In this document: positions 16,625 through 24,487 of the stretch, piece after piece
How the letters are laid out: each line of letters begins with the position of its first letter
Position numbering within the stretch: position 1 is the stretch's first letter
NCBI GenBank assembly: GCA_003167555.1
Contig: PMSN01000029.1
Location: 58,488 to 122,487, forward strand
Direction: 5' to 3'
DNA from: Spartobacteria bacterium
Lineage (GTDB): Bacteria; Verrucomicrobiota; Verrucomicrobiia; Chthoniobacterales; UBA10450
DNA: 64,000 nucleotides
Translations under genes and position numbers: made by a program
The notes under the pieces: generated by a model
Seen by the model: only the letters and a program-made list of their open reading frames with translations
Database searches by the model: none
Told to the model about the DNA's origin: nothing

Positions 16625-17413
16625 ATGCTATCCAGCACGGCAACGGGTATGGGCGGAATCACACGACGAAAATTTCTCGGGCTTACCGCGCTGGCGGTGC
16701 CGGCAGCACTGGGCGCGGACGGCCGCTTCGTTGAACCGACCTCACTGCGCGTGACAGAATTGAGATTGAATGGCCCGGGCAACTGCCGCTTCGTTCATTT
16801 CAGCGATTTCCATCACAAAGGCGATGTGCGCTACGCGGCCGAAGTGGTTCGCACAATCAACGAGCTGGAACCTGAGTTCGTCTGCTTCACCGGCGATCTC
16901 GTCGAAGAAGCGCGCTTCGCGACCGAAGCGCTCGGTTTCATTCAACAAATCCGCGCCCCCGTCTACGGCGCTCCGGGCAACCATGATTTTCTCAGCGGCG
17001 TTTCGTTTTTGGAATTCGACGCGGCGTTTGCGGCGACCGGCGGCGCGTGGCTTAGCGGTCGCAGCCGCGTTCTTCCCAAATACGATTTGGAATTGATCGG
17101 CATGGGCAAAGGCGGCGTGGACGCCTTCAACCCGCCACGCGCGAGCAGGCGAGTGCTGTTGATGCACTATCCGGAGATCGCTCACGGAATGCGGGACCAG
17201 CGCTTCGATCTCATTCTCGCCGGGCACTCGCACGGCGGACAGGTGCGGCTGCCTTTTCTGGGAGCGTTGATCGTTCCGAACGGCGTCGGACCATATGATC
17301 ATGGCTACTACGAGACGCCGGGTGGACCGCTTTACGTCAATGCCGGGATCGGAACGTATCTCATTCCCGTGCGCTTGAACTGCCGCCCGGAAATCACGGT
17401 CATTACAATCTAG
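16625..17413 (+). CDS. Tat-exported metallophosphoesterase (YkuE-like)
   Basis: 262 aa from ATG 16625. The Tat signal TRRKFLGLTALAVPAALGA is followed by the calcineurin-like fold: HFSDFHHKGD (D-x-H), FTGDLVEEA (GD), APGNHDF (GNHD), LLMHYPE and LAGHSHGGQV (GHxH). A phosphodiesterase or phosphatase acting outside the cytoplasm is expected; YkuE-type enzymes are metal phosphatases of unsettled substrate. The ATG at 16649 (MGGITRRKF) is an alternative start that keeps the whole Tat motif. Confidence 0.9.
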   Translation: MLSSTATGMGGITRRKFLGLTALAVPAALGADGRFVEPTSLRVTELRLNGPGNCRFVHFSDFHHKGDVRYAAEVVRTINELEPEFVCFTGDLVEEARFATEALGFIQQIRAPVYGAPGNHDFLSGVSFLEFDAAFAATGGAWLSGRSRVLPKYDLELIGMGKGGVDAFNPPRASRRVLLMHYPEIAHGMRDQRFDLILAGHSHGGQVRLPFLGALIVPNGVGPYDHGYYETPGGPLYVNAGIGTYLIPVRLNCRPEITVITI

Positions 17414-17429
17414 CGATCTGCCCCCGACT

Positions 17430-17490
17430 GGTAGAGCGAGACTCTGTCGAGCCGATCATCGCTCGCGGCTCCGCGGAGCGTCGCCCTACC
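17430..17490. repeat. Inverted repeat (GGTAGGGCGAGACTCTGTCG family), copy 1
   Basis: GGTAGAGCGAGACTCTGTCG...CGGAGCGTCGCCCTACC. It ends 2 bp before the TGA of mog and sits between two convergent genes. Other copies are at 21817-21888 and 38026-38092. Confidence 0.85.
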
Positions 17491-17492
17491 AA

Positions 17493-17975
17493 TCAGCACG
17501 AAGTCGGCACGCGCTGCGCCAGCGCAACGGCGTGTGGAATTGCGCCGGCCACAAAGCTCAGACATTCCACCGCGCCTGACGGCTTGCCGGGTAACGCGAG
17601 AATCAGCGAGCGTTCCACTACGGCCGCGAGGCTGCGCGATAAAATTGCATTGGGCGTGATCTTCATCGATTCCCGCCGCATGGTTTCGCCGAAACCGGGA
17701 AGCTCCACCCGCATTACCGCGCGGATCGCTTCCGGAGTCACGTCGCGTGCGGCGATGCCCGTTCCGCCCGTGGCCAGGATCAAACCGCAACCCTGATCGG
17801 CGAACGCGCGCACTGTTTCCTGGATCCGCGAAATCTCATCGGGAATGACGGCCTCGGACAGAACCTGCCAGCCGTACTTTTCCGCGGCCTCTTTCAGTGC
17901 CGGTCCGCCCAAGTCGCTGTATTCGCCCGCCGCAGCCCGATCCGAGATGGTAATGATGCCAACTGTGATCTGCAT
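17493..17975 (-). CDS. mog: Molybdopterin adenylyltransferase / MogA-MoaB family
   Basis: 160 aa. It adenylylates molybdopterin before metal insertion. Motifs: ITISDRAAAGEYSDLGGPAL, LILATGGTGIAARDVTPEAI (the MPT-binding GGTG loop), LPGFGETMRRESM and ALPGKPSGAVECL. It is on the same strand as moaC and moaA; a 164-bp inverted-repeat element separates it from moaC. Confidence 0.92.
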   Translation of the reverse strand: MQITVGIITISDRAAAGEYSDLGGPALKEAAEKYGWQVLSEAVIPDEISRIQETVRAFADQGCGLILATGGTGIAARDVTPEAIRAVMRVELPGFGETMRRESMKITPNAILSRSLAAVVERSLILALPGKPSGAVECLSFVAGAIPHAVALAQRVPTSC

Positions 17976-18006
17976 ATATCAGGTCGAGATGTTAAATGAT
18001 GCAGAG

Positions 18007-18170
18007 CAGTTGTCATCCCGAGCCGCGCAGACGGCGAGGGACCTCACAAGCGGTCTATCGCTGTCGCGCAACATCCGGCGTGCACGCCCAACTTGCGCGT
18101 GGCCTTTCAAGATGACGCAGTTTCCAACTGTGAGGTCCCTCGCCGTCTGCGCGGCTCGGGATGACAACTG
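18007..18170. repeat. Element with terminal inverted repeats of the GTCATCCCGAGCCGCG family, copy 2
   Basis: Arms of about 43 bp, starting GCAGTTGTCATCCCGAGCCG and ending with its complement. Unlike copy 1 at 13426-13578, both arms are perfect. The roughly 78-bp core is a different sequence from copy 1 although its length is similar. It lies between mog and moaC. Confidence 0.9.
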
Positions 18171-18182
18171 CACACCTCATCT

Positions 18183-18635
18183 TCAAACATCACGCTTCGT
18201 TTTCTTGAGCAAACGAACATCCGTGATGCGCATCTCCTTATCCACCGCTTTGCACATGTCGTAGATGGTGAGCAACGCGACTGCGACCCCGGTCAACGCT
18301 TCCATTTCCACGCCGGTTTGCGCGATGGTGCGCGCAGTGCATCGCACTTCCAGACCTGTCTCGACCGTCGCGATCTCGATTTCGAGGTGGCTCAAATTCA
18401 AATTGTGGCAGAGCGGGATGAGCTGTGAAGTTTGCTTGGCCGCTTGAATCCCAGCGATCCGCGCGGTCGCGAAGACATTCCCCTTCCCGATCCGGTTCTT
18501 GGCGATGAGATCGAGCGTTTCCCGGTGCAATCGAATTTTCCCCGCGGCCACCGCTTCGCGCGCGCTCCGGCCTTTCGCCGAGACATCGACCATTTGCGCG
18601 TGGCCGTCGCGCGTCAGATGGGTCAAGCGCGCCAT
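18183..18635 (-). CDS. moaC: Cyclic pyranopterin monophosphate synthase
   Basis: 150 aa from ATG 18635. It converts the MoaA product (3',8-cH2GTP) to cyclic pyranopterin monophosphate. Motifs: MVDVSAKGRSAREAVAAG, KGNVFATARIAGIQAAKQTS, LIPLCHNLNLSHLEIEI, GVEMEALTGVAVALLTIYDM and CKAVDKEMRI. The start follows the moaA stop by 2 bp, so translation is coupled. Confidence 0.95.
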   Translation of the reverse strand: MARLTHLTRDGHAQMVDVSAKGRSAREAVAAGKIRLHRETLDLIAKNRIGKGNVFATARIAGIQAAKQTSQLIPLCHNLNLSHLEIEIATVETGLEVRCTARTIAQTGVEMEALTGVAVALLTIYDMCKAVDKEMRITDVRLLKKTKRDV

Positions 18636-18637
18636 GC

Positions 18638-19639
18638 TCAACCGCCGATCGCCACCATCATGCGGCCGGGCTGATAGTTCTCGCGGAAATCGTGCTGCTC
18701 GGGTTTGCGCTCGACCACGTCGAGGAAGAAGCGCTTCAAATCCGCGTCCGTCGCTCCGGCACGCAGCACCTTCATTATGTCGAACTCGAGATAACTTCCG
18801 AGACACGGCCGGATTTTTCCGTCGCAGGTCAGGCGCAATTTGTTGCAGCTCTCGCAGAAGTGCAGGTTGGTCAGCGCTCCGATGAATCCGATGCGCTGCT
18901 CGCGTCCGGGAATCTTGTAGTAGGTCGAGGGTCCGTTGGTGCGGAACCCCGGCTCCGGAATCAACGGGCCAAAGTGCGACTCGAGGTTGCGCCGCGCCTC
19001 CGCCACTGGCAGAAAATTGTCGTCGCTCAAAACGTCGCTCGTGCTCACCGGCATCAGCTCGATGAACCGAAGGATCAGGTTTCGCGCGGCCGCGTATTGG
19101 ATGAGAGGAACGAACTGGTCTTCATTTCGTCCCCGCATCAGGACGCAGTTCAACTTAATGAGCGGAAATCCCGCGGCGATCGCGGCGTCGATTCCTTCGA
19201 GCACTTGCGGGAGGAAATCGCGGCCCGTGATTGCCGCGTAAACTTCGCGTTCCAGCGTATCGAGCGAGACGTTGACGGAATTCACCGCGGCCAAACGCAA
19301 AGCTTGAGCTGTCGTTAGGCCATTCGCGCTTCGGCGCGCGAGCAAAGTTCCGTTTGTGGAAATGCCGATGTCATTGATTCCCGGCACCGAACGCAGCTCC
19401 TGGAAAAACGTGAGGACATCGCGGCGCGTGAGCGGTTCGCCGCCGGTGATCCGCACTTTCGAGACGCCCAGCTCCGCCGCGATCCGCACGAGCCGGAGCG
19501 TTTCTTCGTAAGTGAGAACGTCTTCGCGCGGGAGCCATTCCTGCAATTCCCGCGGCATGCAGTAAGTGCAGCGCTCGTTGCAACGATCCGTGATCGAGAC
19601 GCGCAGATAAGAAATGCGATGCCCGTAGCGATCTTCCAT
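18638..19639 (-). CDS. moaA: GTP 3',8-cyclase
   Basis: 333 aa radical SAM enzyme that starts molybdenum cofactor synthesis from GTP. The N-terminal 4Fe-4S site is CNERCTYC; RITGGEPLTR and GISTNGTLLA are SAM-binding segments. The C-terminal cluster is CESC...CDGKIRPC. The protein ends in Gly-Gly (MVAIGG), the GG tail needed for activity in MoaA. First gene of a moaA-moaC unit. Confidence 0.96.
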   Translation of the reverse strand: MEDRYGHRISYLRVSITDRCNERCTYCMPRELQEWLPREDVLTYEETLRLVRIAAELGVSKVRITGGEPLTRRDVLTFFQELRSVPGINDIGISTNGTLLARRSANGLTTAQALRLAAVNSVNVSLDTLEREVYAAITGRDFLPQVLEGIDAAIAAGFPLIKLNCVLMRGRNEDQFVPLIQYAAARNLILRFIELMPVSTSDVLSDDNFLPVAEARRNLESHFGPLIPEPGFRTNGPSTYYKIPGREQRIGFIGALTNLHFCESCNKLRLTCDGKIRPCLGSYLEFDIMKVLRAGATDADLKRFFLDVVERKPEQHDFRENYQPGRMMVAIGG

Positions 19640-19713
19640 CGGAGCGCAACGTTACGATCAGCGCCGGGTTGAAGCAAGAAAGCGCATCGATTGACTCGAT
19701 CCAAGGGGGCTGT

Positions 19714-20244
19714 ATGATTTTCTATATGAAGCGTCAAATTCTTCTTCGGGCGCTGACGATTGGCATCGCCGCCAGCGCATTGCTTCTCACGAGCTGTTCG
19801 ACCACCGAGACGCGCATCTCCGATCATCCTGAGATTTTCCAAACGCTTTCGCCGCGGGACCAGGAGCTGGTCCGGCAGGGAAAGATTCGTGAAGGCATGT
19901 CGCAGAACGCGGTCTGGATCGCCTGGGGTTCGCCGGACCAAAAGGCAACCGGCTCCGCGCGAGGGCGCCCCGTGGAAACGTGGATTTACAATGAGTACAC
20001 CTACGCCAACGCGCCTTACCCGTATCCCTACGGGCCGTACGGTTATGGCGGATACTTCGGCGGCGGCGCAGTCGTATTTCATCACCATCACGGGCACCGG
20101 TTCGCCATAATTGGCGATCCTTTCTACGATCCATTTTTCTACTCCTACATTCCGCCGAGAGTGGCTTATCCGTCGAAGACGGTCACGTTTTCCAACGGTC
20201 GCGTGATTTCAATTCAGGTCCTGAGCCCGCCCCGGGGCTACTGA
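19714..20244 (+). CDS. Lipoprotein with BamE/SmpA-like motif and Tyr/Pro/Gly-rich tail
   Basis: 176 aa. Start ATG 19714 has AAGGGGG four bases ahead; the ATG at 19726 is an alternative. Signal peptide with lipobox LLTSC. The segment RQGKIREGMSQNAVWIAWG-SPDQ followed by RPVETWIYNEY resembles the SmpA/OmlA fold. The next stretch is low complexity (YPYPYGPYGYGGYFGGG) with a His run (HHHHGHR). It is probably outer-membrane associated; function unknown. Confidence 0.75.
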   Translation: MIFYMKRQILLRALTIGIAASALLLTSCSTTETRISDHPEIFQTLSPRDQELVRQGKIREGMSQNAVWIAWGSPDQKATGSARGRPVETWIYNEYTYANAPYPYPYGPYGYGGYFGGGAVVFHHHHGHRFAIIGDPFYDPFFYSYIPPRVAYPSKTVTFSNGRVISIQVLSPPRGY

Positions 20245-20302
20245 TCGCTGAGTGGCGGACGGCGCGCTTGTTCTTCGTTTGCGGAAGCGCGATGCTCGGT
20301 GA

Positions 20303-21808
20303 ATGGCGTACGGCTCTTTTCGGCAATTTGTCGACGCGCTGGAAAAAGCGGGTGAACTGACGCGCGTTGCCGTTCCGGTCGACACCGATTTATTGATCGC
20401 GGAGTGGGCGAACCGCGAAATGAAATCGCCGGACGGTGGGAAGGCGCTGCTTTTCGAAAATCCTACCGTCGAGGGAAAGCCGTCGCAGTTTCCGCTCGCC
20501 ATTAACACGATGGGATCGCGCCGCCGCATGGCGCTCGCGTTGAAGGTGGACAGCGTCGAGGACCTCGCGCAAGAGATTCAGCTCATCCTCAAGGCGAAAC
20601 CGCCGACGGATTTGCGTGAAGGCTGGAGTCTTCTCAAGCAAGGGCTGCATCTTCTCCACGCGCGGCCGAAGCATTCGAAAGAGGGGGCGTGCCAGGAAGT
20701 GGTGCATCTGCTCGGAGAACGCCCAACGCCCAACGCCGAACGCCGAACGCCCAATGCAGAAGGCCTCACGTTGTCCGATCTTCCGATTCTGAAATGCTGG
20801 CCGAAAGATGGCGGGCGATTTATCACGTTGCCGAATGTGCATACGCGCGATCCGGAAACAGGCGCACGCAACGTAGGGATGTATCGGATGCAGATTTACG
20901 ACGACCTAACGACTGGAATGCACTGGCAGGTGCACAAAGTCGGGGCACGCCACGGCAAACGTTATTATGAACGGAAGGAGCGCATGCCGGTGGCGGTGAC
21001 GTTGGGCGGTGATCCGGCTTACACGTTCGCAGCCACTGCGCCGCTCCCCGATGGCCTGGATGAAATTCTTTTCGCGGGATTCATTCGCAAAAAATCAGTC
21101 GAACTCATCCCGTGCAAAACCATCGAGCTGGACGTTCCGAGCGATGTGGATTTCGTCCTCGAAGGTTATGTGCAACCGGGCGAGATGCGGCCGGAAGGGC
21201 CGTTCGGCGATCACACCGGCTTTTACACCGCACTCGAGGACTACCCGGTCTTTCATCTGACCGCCATCACGCATCGGCGCGACGCAATTTATCCGAGCAC
21301 GATCGTGGGCGTGCCGCCGATGGAAGATTTCTACATGGGCGATGCCACCGTCCGGATTTTTCTGCCGGTCTTCAAAATGAATTTCCCCGAGCTGGTCGAC
21401 ATGACCCTGCCGCCCGAAGGAGTCTTTCACAATCTCGTCTTCGTCAGCGTCCGGAAGCAATACCCCTACCAAGCCTTCAAAGTGATGCACGGGCTCTGGG
21501 GCATGGGGCAGATGATGTTCAGCAAGTACATCGTGGTCGTGGATGAGGACTGCGACGTGCATAACACAAGCGAAGTCCTTTTCCGTCTTTGCGCGAACAC
21601 CGATCCGGAGCGCGACAGCACGATTATTCGCAATCCGAGCGATTCACTCGATCACGCGCCGACTTTGCAGAACATCGGATCGCACATGGGCTTCGACGCC
21701 ACGCGCAAGTTGCCGGGCGAAAATTACCATCGCAATTGGCCCGAACTCGCGAAGATGACCGACGAAGCGCAGGCGCTCGTCGATGCGCTGCAAAAGAAGA
21801 CGCGCTGA
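20303..21808 (+). CDS. ubiD: UbiD-family decarboxylase with in-frame repeat insertion
   Basis: 501 aa. Prenylated-FMN-dependent (de)carboxylase of the UbiD family: GSFRQFVDALEKAGELTRV start, NVGMYRMQIYD (prFMN/metal region), PEGPFGDHTGFY, and ERDSTIIRNPSDSLDHAP near the C-terminus. Whether it acts on 4-hydroxy-3-polyprenylbenzoate or another aromatic acid cannot be told; no ubiX is nearby. Residues about 139-152 (ERPTPNAERRTPNAEG) are encoded by a heptanucleotide array inserted between CQEVVHLL and LTLSDLPILKCWP; 42 bp keeps the frame. Confidence 0.9.
   Translation: MAYGSFRQFVDALEKAGELTRVAVPVDTDLLIAEWANREMKSPDGGKALLFENPTVEGKPSQFPLAINTMGSRRRMALALKVDSVEDLAQEIQLILKAKPPTDLREGWSLLKQGLHLLHARPKHSKEGACQEVVHLLGERPTPNAERRTPNAEGLTLSDLPILKCWPKDGGRFITLPNVHTRDPETGARNVGMYRMQIYDDLTTGMHWQVHKVGARHGKRYYERKERMPVAVTLGGDPAYTFAATAPLPDGLDEILFAGFIRKKSVELIPCKTIELDVPSDVDFVLEGYVQPGEMRPEGPFGDHTGFYTALEDYPVFHLTAITHRRDAIYPSTIVGVPPMEDFYMGDATVRIFLPVFKMNFPELVDMTLPPEGVFHNLVFVSVRKQYPYQAFKVMHGLWGMGQMMFSKYIVVVDEDCDVHNTSEVLFRLCANTDPERDSTIIRNPSDSLDHAPTLQNIGSHMGFDATRKLPGENYHRNWPELAKMTDEAQALVDALQKKTR
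20718..20759. repeat. Heptanucleotide array inside ubiD
   Basis: Six 7-bp units: AACGCCC, AACGCCC, AACGCCG, AACGCCG, AACGCCC, AATGCAG. It is 42 bp long and in-frame within the coding sequence. Same family as 11251-11288 and 55401-55442. Confidence 0.9.
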
Positions 21809-21816
21809 AATAAATT

Positions 21817-21888
21817 GGTAGGGCGAGACTCTGTCGAGCCGCCGGGATTAACCGCAACCGAGCCGGCTCGACTGAGTCTCGCCCTACC
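21817..21888. repeat. Inverted repeat (GGTAGGGCGAGACTCTGTCG family), copy 2
   Basis: Arms GGTAGGGCGAGACTCTGTCG and its complement at the far end, with one mismatch over about 25 bp. It lies between ubiD and the convergent glycine-zipper lipoprotein gene. Confidence 0.9.
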
Positions 21889-21899
21889 AGAGATGTCGG

Positions 21900-22292
21900 T
21901 TACGGTTTCCGAAAGTAACCGCCGCCGACGCGATCTTCCACGAGGCCATCGTGCGGGACACCGCGCAGATCGTAGACCTGAAAGGGCGGATAAGGACTCT
22001 CGATGAAGCCGCGCGCGTCGGTCCTGCGGCCGTAGGGAAAACCTCCCGGCGGTCTCGGGCCGTAACGCACGGCCTGGTCTTCTTCAATCTGCGCACCGAT
22101 GATCGCGCCGGTGACGGCGCCGAGGGCCGCACCCGTCACTGCGCCGCGCACCGTTCCGGTGGCGGCCGCGCCCAGAATCGCGCCGGCCGTGGCGCCGAAG
22201 CCGGCACCCTGACCGCTCGGCGTGTCGCAAGAAGTGAAGATCACGGACGCCAGCGCCAGCGCCGCCAAAATTAGAAAGCTGTTCTTTTTCAT
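21900..22292 (-). CDS. Glycine-zipper lipoprotein
   Basis: 130 aa. Signal peptide with lipobox IFTSC. Residues about 30-68 form glycine-zipper repeats (GAGFGATAGAILGAAATG, RGAVTGAALGAVTGAIIG), as in SlyB/YMGG-type outer-membrane-associated proteins. The tail is Pro/Arg/Gly-rich. It lies 64 bp downstream of the HpnD-like gene on the same strand. Confidence 0.75.
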   Translation of the reverse strand: MKKNSFLILAALALASVIFTSCDTPSGQGAGFGATAGAILGAAATGTVRGAVTGAALGAVTGAIIGAQIEEDQAVRYGPRPPGGFPYGRRTDARGFIESPYPPFQVYDLRGVPHDGLVEDRVGGGYFRKP

Positions 22293-22356
22293 GAATGTGA
22301 TGTTGAGACTTCTGATTCGAGTTATGGAACTCGGACGGGCGCGCGAAGTTTCGCAT

Positions 22357-23178
22357 TCAACTAAACTTGAGGAGCTGCGCCGCGATCCGGCCGGCCTTCG
22401 ACAATTTGCTCAGCCGATAATCCTTCTCGAAGACGCGGAACCCGTCCGCCTTCATCCGCTTGAGCAAGGCGTGATAAATTGAAGCCATGATTTCCGCCGC
22501 CACCATTGAGCGGCGGTCCTCGCGCGGCAGCAACGCGGCGGCCTGCGCAAAAAATTTCTCGGCACGCGCGGCCTCAAACTCCATCAGGCGGACGAAGGCG
22601 TCGTTGTATTTCCGGGCCAGCAGGTCTTCCTCCGAATAACCAAACCGCGCGAGATCGGCCTGCGGCAGATAGATTCTTCCGTGACTCAAATCCTTGCCGA
22701 CATCGCGAATGATGTTCGTCGTTTGGAGCGCGAGACCGAGATCGATCGCGTAGGCGCGGCAGGCCGGATTTCTGTAGCCAAAAATCTCGATGCTGACGAG
22801 GCCGACCGCGCTTGCCACGCGGTAACAATAGACCCGCAGCTCTTCGAACGTCTCGTAACGAACCTTCCGCAAATCCATCTCAACGCCATCGATGATTTCC
22901 TCCAGCATCGCCGGCGTGAGCGAATACTTCGCGATCAGGTCCCGCAACTCGCGCGCGAGCGACGGTTCGTCCGGGCTCGGTTCGTGGAGGCGACGCCGCC
23001 AGGCACTGAGGTCGCGTGCTTTTTGCTCAACGTTGAGTTCGGTCGAATCCGCGATGTCGTCGATCAAGCGGCAGAACGCATAGAAGGTGGTGATGTCTTG
23101 CCGGCGCTCGCGGCCCAGCGCGACGAAGGCGAGCGCCAGGTTCGATTTGCTTTCGCGCGTGATTTTCGCCGCGTTCAT
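22357..23178 (-). CDS. hpnD: Squalene/phytoene synthase family (HpnD-like)
   Basis: 273 aa. It condenses two farnesyl diphosphates to presqualene diphosphate or a related product. Both Asp-rich motifs are present: CRLIDDIADS (about residue 37) and NIIRDVGKDLSHGRIYLPQ (about residue 154). YCYRVASAVGLVSIEIFG is typical of the family. The HpnD assignment is by overall pattern; squalene/phytoene synthases are hard to separate by eye, and neither hpnC nor hpnE is adjacent. Confidence 0.8.
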   Translation of the reverse strand: MNAAKITRESKSNLALAFVALGRERRQDITTFYAFCRLIDDIADSTELNVEQKARDLSAWRRRLHEPSPDEPSLARELRDLIAKYSLTPAMLEEIIDGVEMDLRKVRYETFEELRVYCYRVASAVGLVSIEIFGYRNPACRAYAIDLGLALQTTNIIRDVGKDLSHGRIYLPQADLARFGYSEEDLLARKYNDAFVRLMEFEAARAEKFFAQAAALLPREDRRSMVAAEIMASIYHALLKRMKADGFRVFEKDYRLSKLSKAGRIAAQLLKFS

Positions 23179-23192
23179 TGCTCAACCGCAAT

Positions 23193-23282
23193 GGTAGGGA
23201 CGGCGCGCCGCGCCGTCCGAAGGAGCGTCGTATGCACAGCGCTTGTCCTCTCGTTCGGACGCCGCAGCGCGGCGTCCCTGCC
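23193..23282. repeat. Inverted repeat of the GGTAGGGACGCC family, full copy
   Basis: GGTAGGGACGGCGCGCCGCG-CCGTCCGAA...TTCGGACGCCGCAGCGCGGC-GTCCCTGCC. It lies between the hpnD-like start and the end of the membrane protein gene. Confidence 0.85.
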
Positions 23283-23298
23283 TCCAAAAGCTGTCATC

Positions 23299-24477
23299 TC
23301 AATATCGGATCCACGTTTCCTGGTTCGCGCGCCGGGTTTCACACTGGCGGAAGAGACAAACCCAGGAAGCCAGCAACCAGCCCGTGATCAATCCCCGCGC
23401 GAGGACGTAAAAGATTTTCCAAATGATCACCGCGACTACGCGATCCGCAATGGCAGTCCGGACGATGGCATCACAGGCCGTAAGAAAGAAAAAATGGAGC
23501 GCCGCAATGAGCAGGAACCAGCCGAAGCGAAAAGCATTTCGCCGAATGAATTCGCGATGAGCGCGCAGGGCCGCGCGCAAAGTTTCATTGTGGAGCACGA
23601 GCGAAATCTGGACGGAGGCAAACAAAATGATCAACGCGCTCATGATGACGCGTTCGAGCGGGAGATAATCGAGCACGCCGGGCACATTGCGAAAATAGGC
23701 CAGGAGGAGCGGCGCGCGCACGATCAATGTGCCGGCGATGACGACGATGCCCGCCCATTCCAGGACATAACTGAACCGCCGCATCGCGAACTTGAAAAGA
23801 TCTTCCTCGCCGAAGCTCAACCCTTTGATCCAGGCCAGGCAGACCGTGATCAGATAAACCTGGATGTAAACGCCGAAGAGGTATTCGAAGATGAACGCGA
23901 CGGCGTCGATCGTCGCCGAGATTTGAAGCAGCCCGGCCGCGGCCACGTTTCCTCCCCACCCCGGCAGGCGCCAGAAAGCGATCGGCTTCAAGAGCGTCGC
24001 GATCGCGCTGAGGAGCAGCACGGCATAGATAAGGTAGCCCCAAACTCCGTAACGTTTTCCCAGCGCGCGAAAGAGGGCGCCGTGCAATCCGCGCCAGTTT
24101 ATGAGCAAGAAAATCGCGGCAACAATCGAGAGCGGATAAGTGGTCGTGGCGTTATCAAAAATTCCCGCGACTCCTTCCAGCGCCGGCAACGGCACTTCGC
24201 GCCAGACTTCGAAGAAGCTGGGCCATTCCCAACTGCCCGGCGACGTCACCTGGCTGAAATCGAGATCGGCCGATTGATGGATCGGCGTAAAGGTGGCGAA
24301 TTGAAAAACTGAGTAAGCGAAGCCGAGGACGGTGAAGGTGATCCAGATGCGTTTGAAACGCAGGATGCAGCGAAGTCCGTCGCGCAAGGCGAGCCGGACC
24401 GGATTGAAGAGCAGGACGATAAGGTAACCGCTGCAAAGCCCGAGCAGCGGGTAGACGCGCGGCAGGCTCGAAAGCAT
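23299..24477 (-). CDS. Polytopic membrane protein of unknown function
   Basis: 392 aa with about seven hydrophobic helices, for example YPLLGLCSGYLIVLLFNPVR, YPLSIVAAIFLLINW, YLIYAVLLLSAIATLLKPIA, LEWAGIVVIAGTLIVRAPLL and FGWFLLIAALHFFFLTACDA. The first about 100 residues after helix 2 form an extracytoplasmic loop (ADLDFSQVTSPGSWEWPSFF). No family recognised. It starts 10 bp after the lepB stop, so it is probably the third gene of a lepA-lepB transcription unit. Confidence 0.65.
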   Translation of the reverse strand: MLSSLPRVYPLLGLCSGYLIVLLFNPVRLALRDGLRCILRFKRIWITFTVLGFAYSVFQFATFTPIHQSADLDFSQVTSPGSWEWPSFFEVWREVPLPALEGVAGIFDNATTTYPLSIVAAIFLLINWRGLHGALFRALGKRYGVWGYLIYAVLLLSAIATLLKPIAFWRLPGWGGNVAAAGLLQISATIDAVAFIFEYLFGVYIQVYLITVCLAWIKGLSFGEEDLFKFAMRRFSYVLEWAGIVVIAGTLIVRAPLLLAYFRNVPGVLDYLPLERVIMSALIILFASVQISLVLHNETLRAALRAHREFIRRNAFRFGWFLLIAALHFFFLTACDAIVRTAIADRVVAVIIWKIFYVLARGLITGWLLASWVCLFRQCETRRANQETWIRY

Positions 24478-24487
24478 TTCGGCTGGC

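Noticed and set aside
22681..24312. A 543-codon plus-strand frame
   Set aside because: It is antisense to the HpnD-like gene and the polytopic membrane protein, lacks any recognisable motif and has an Arg/Asp-rich shadow composition.
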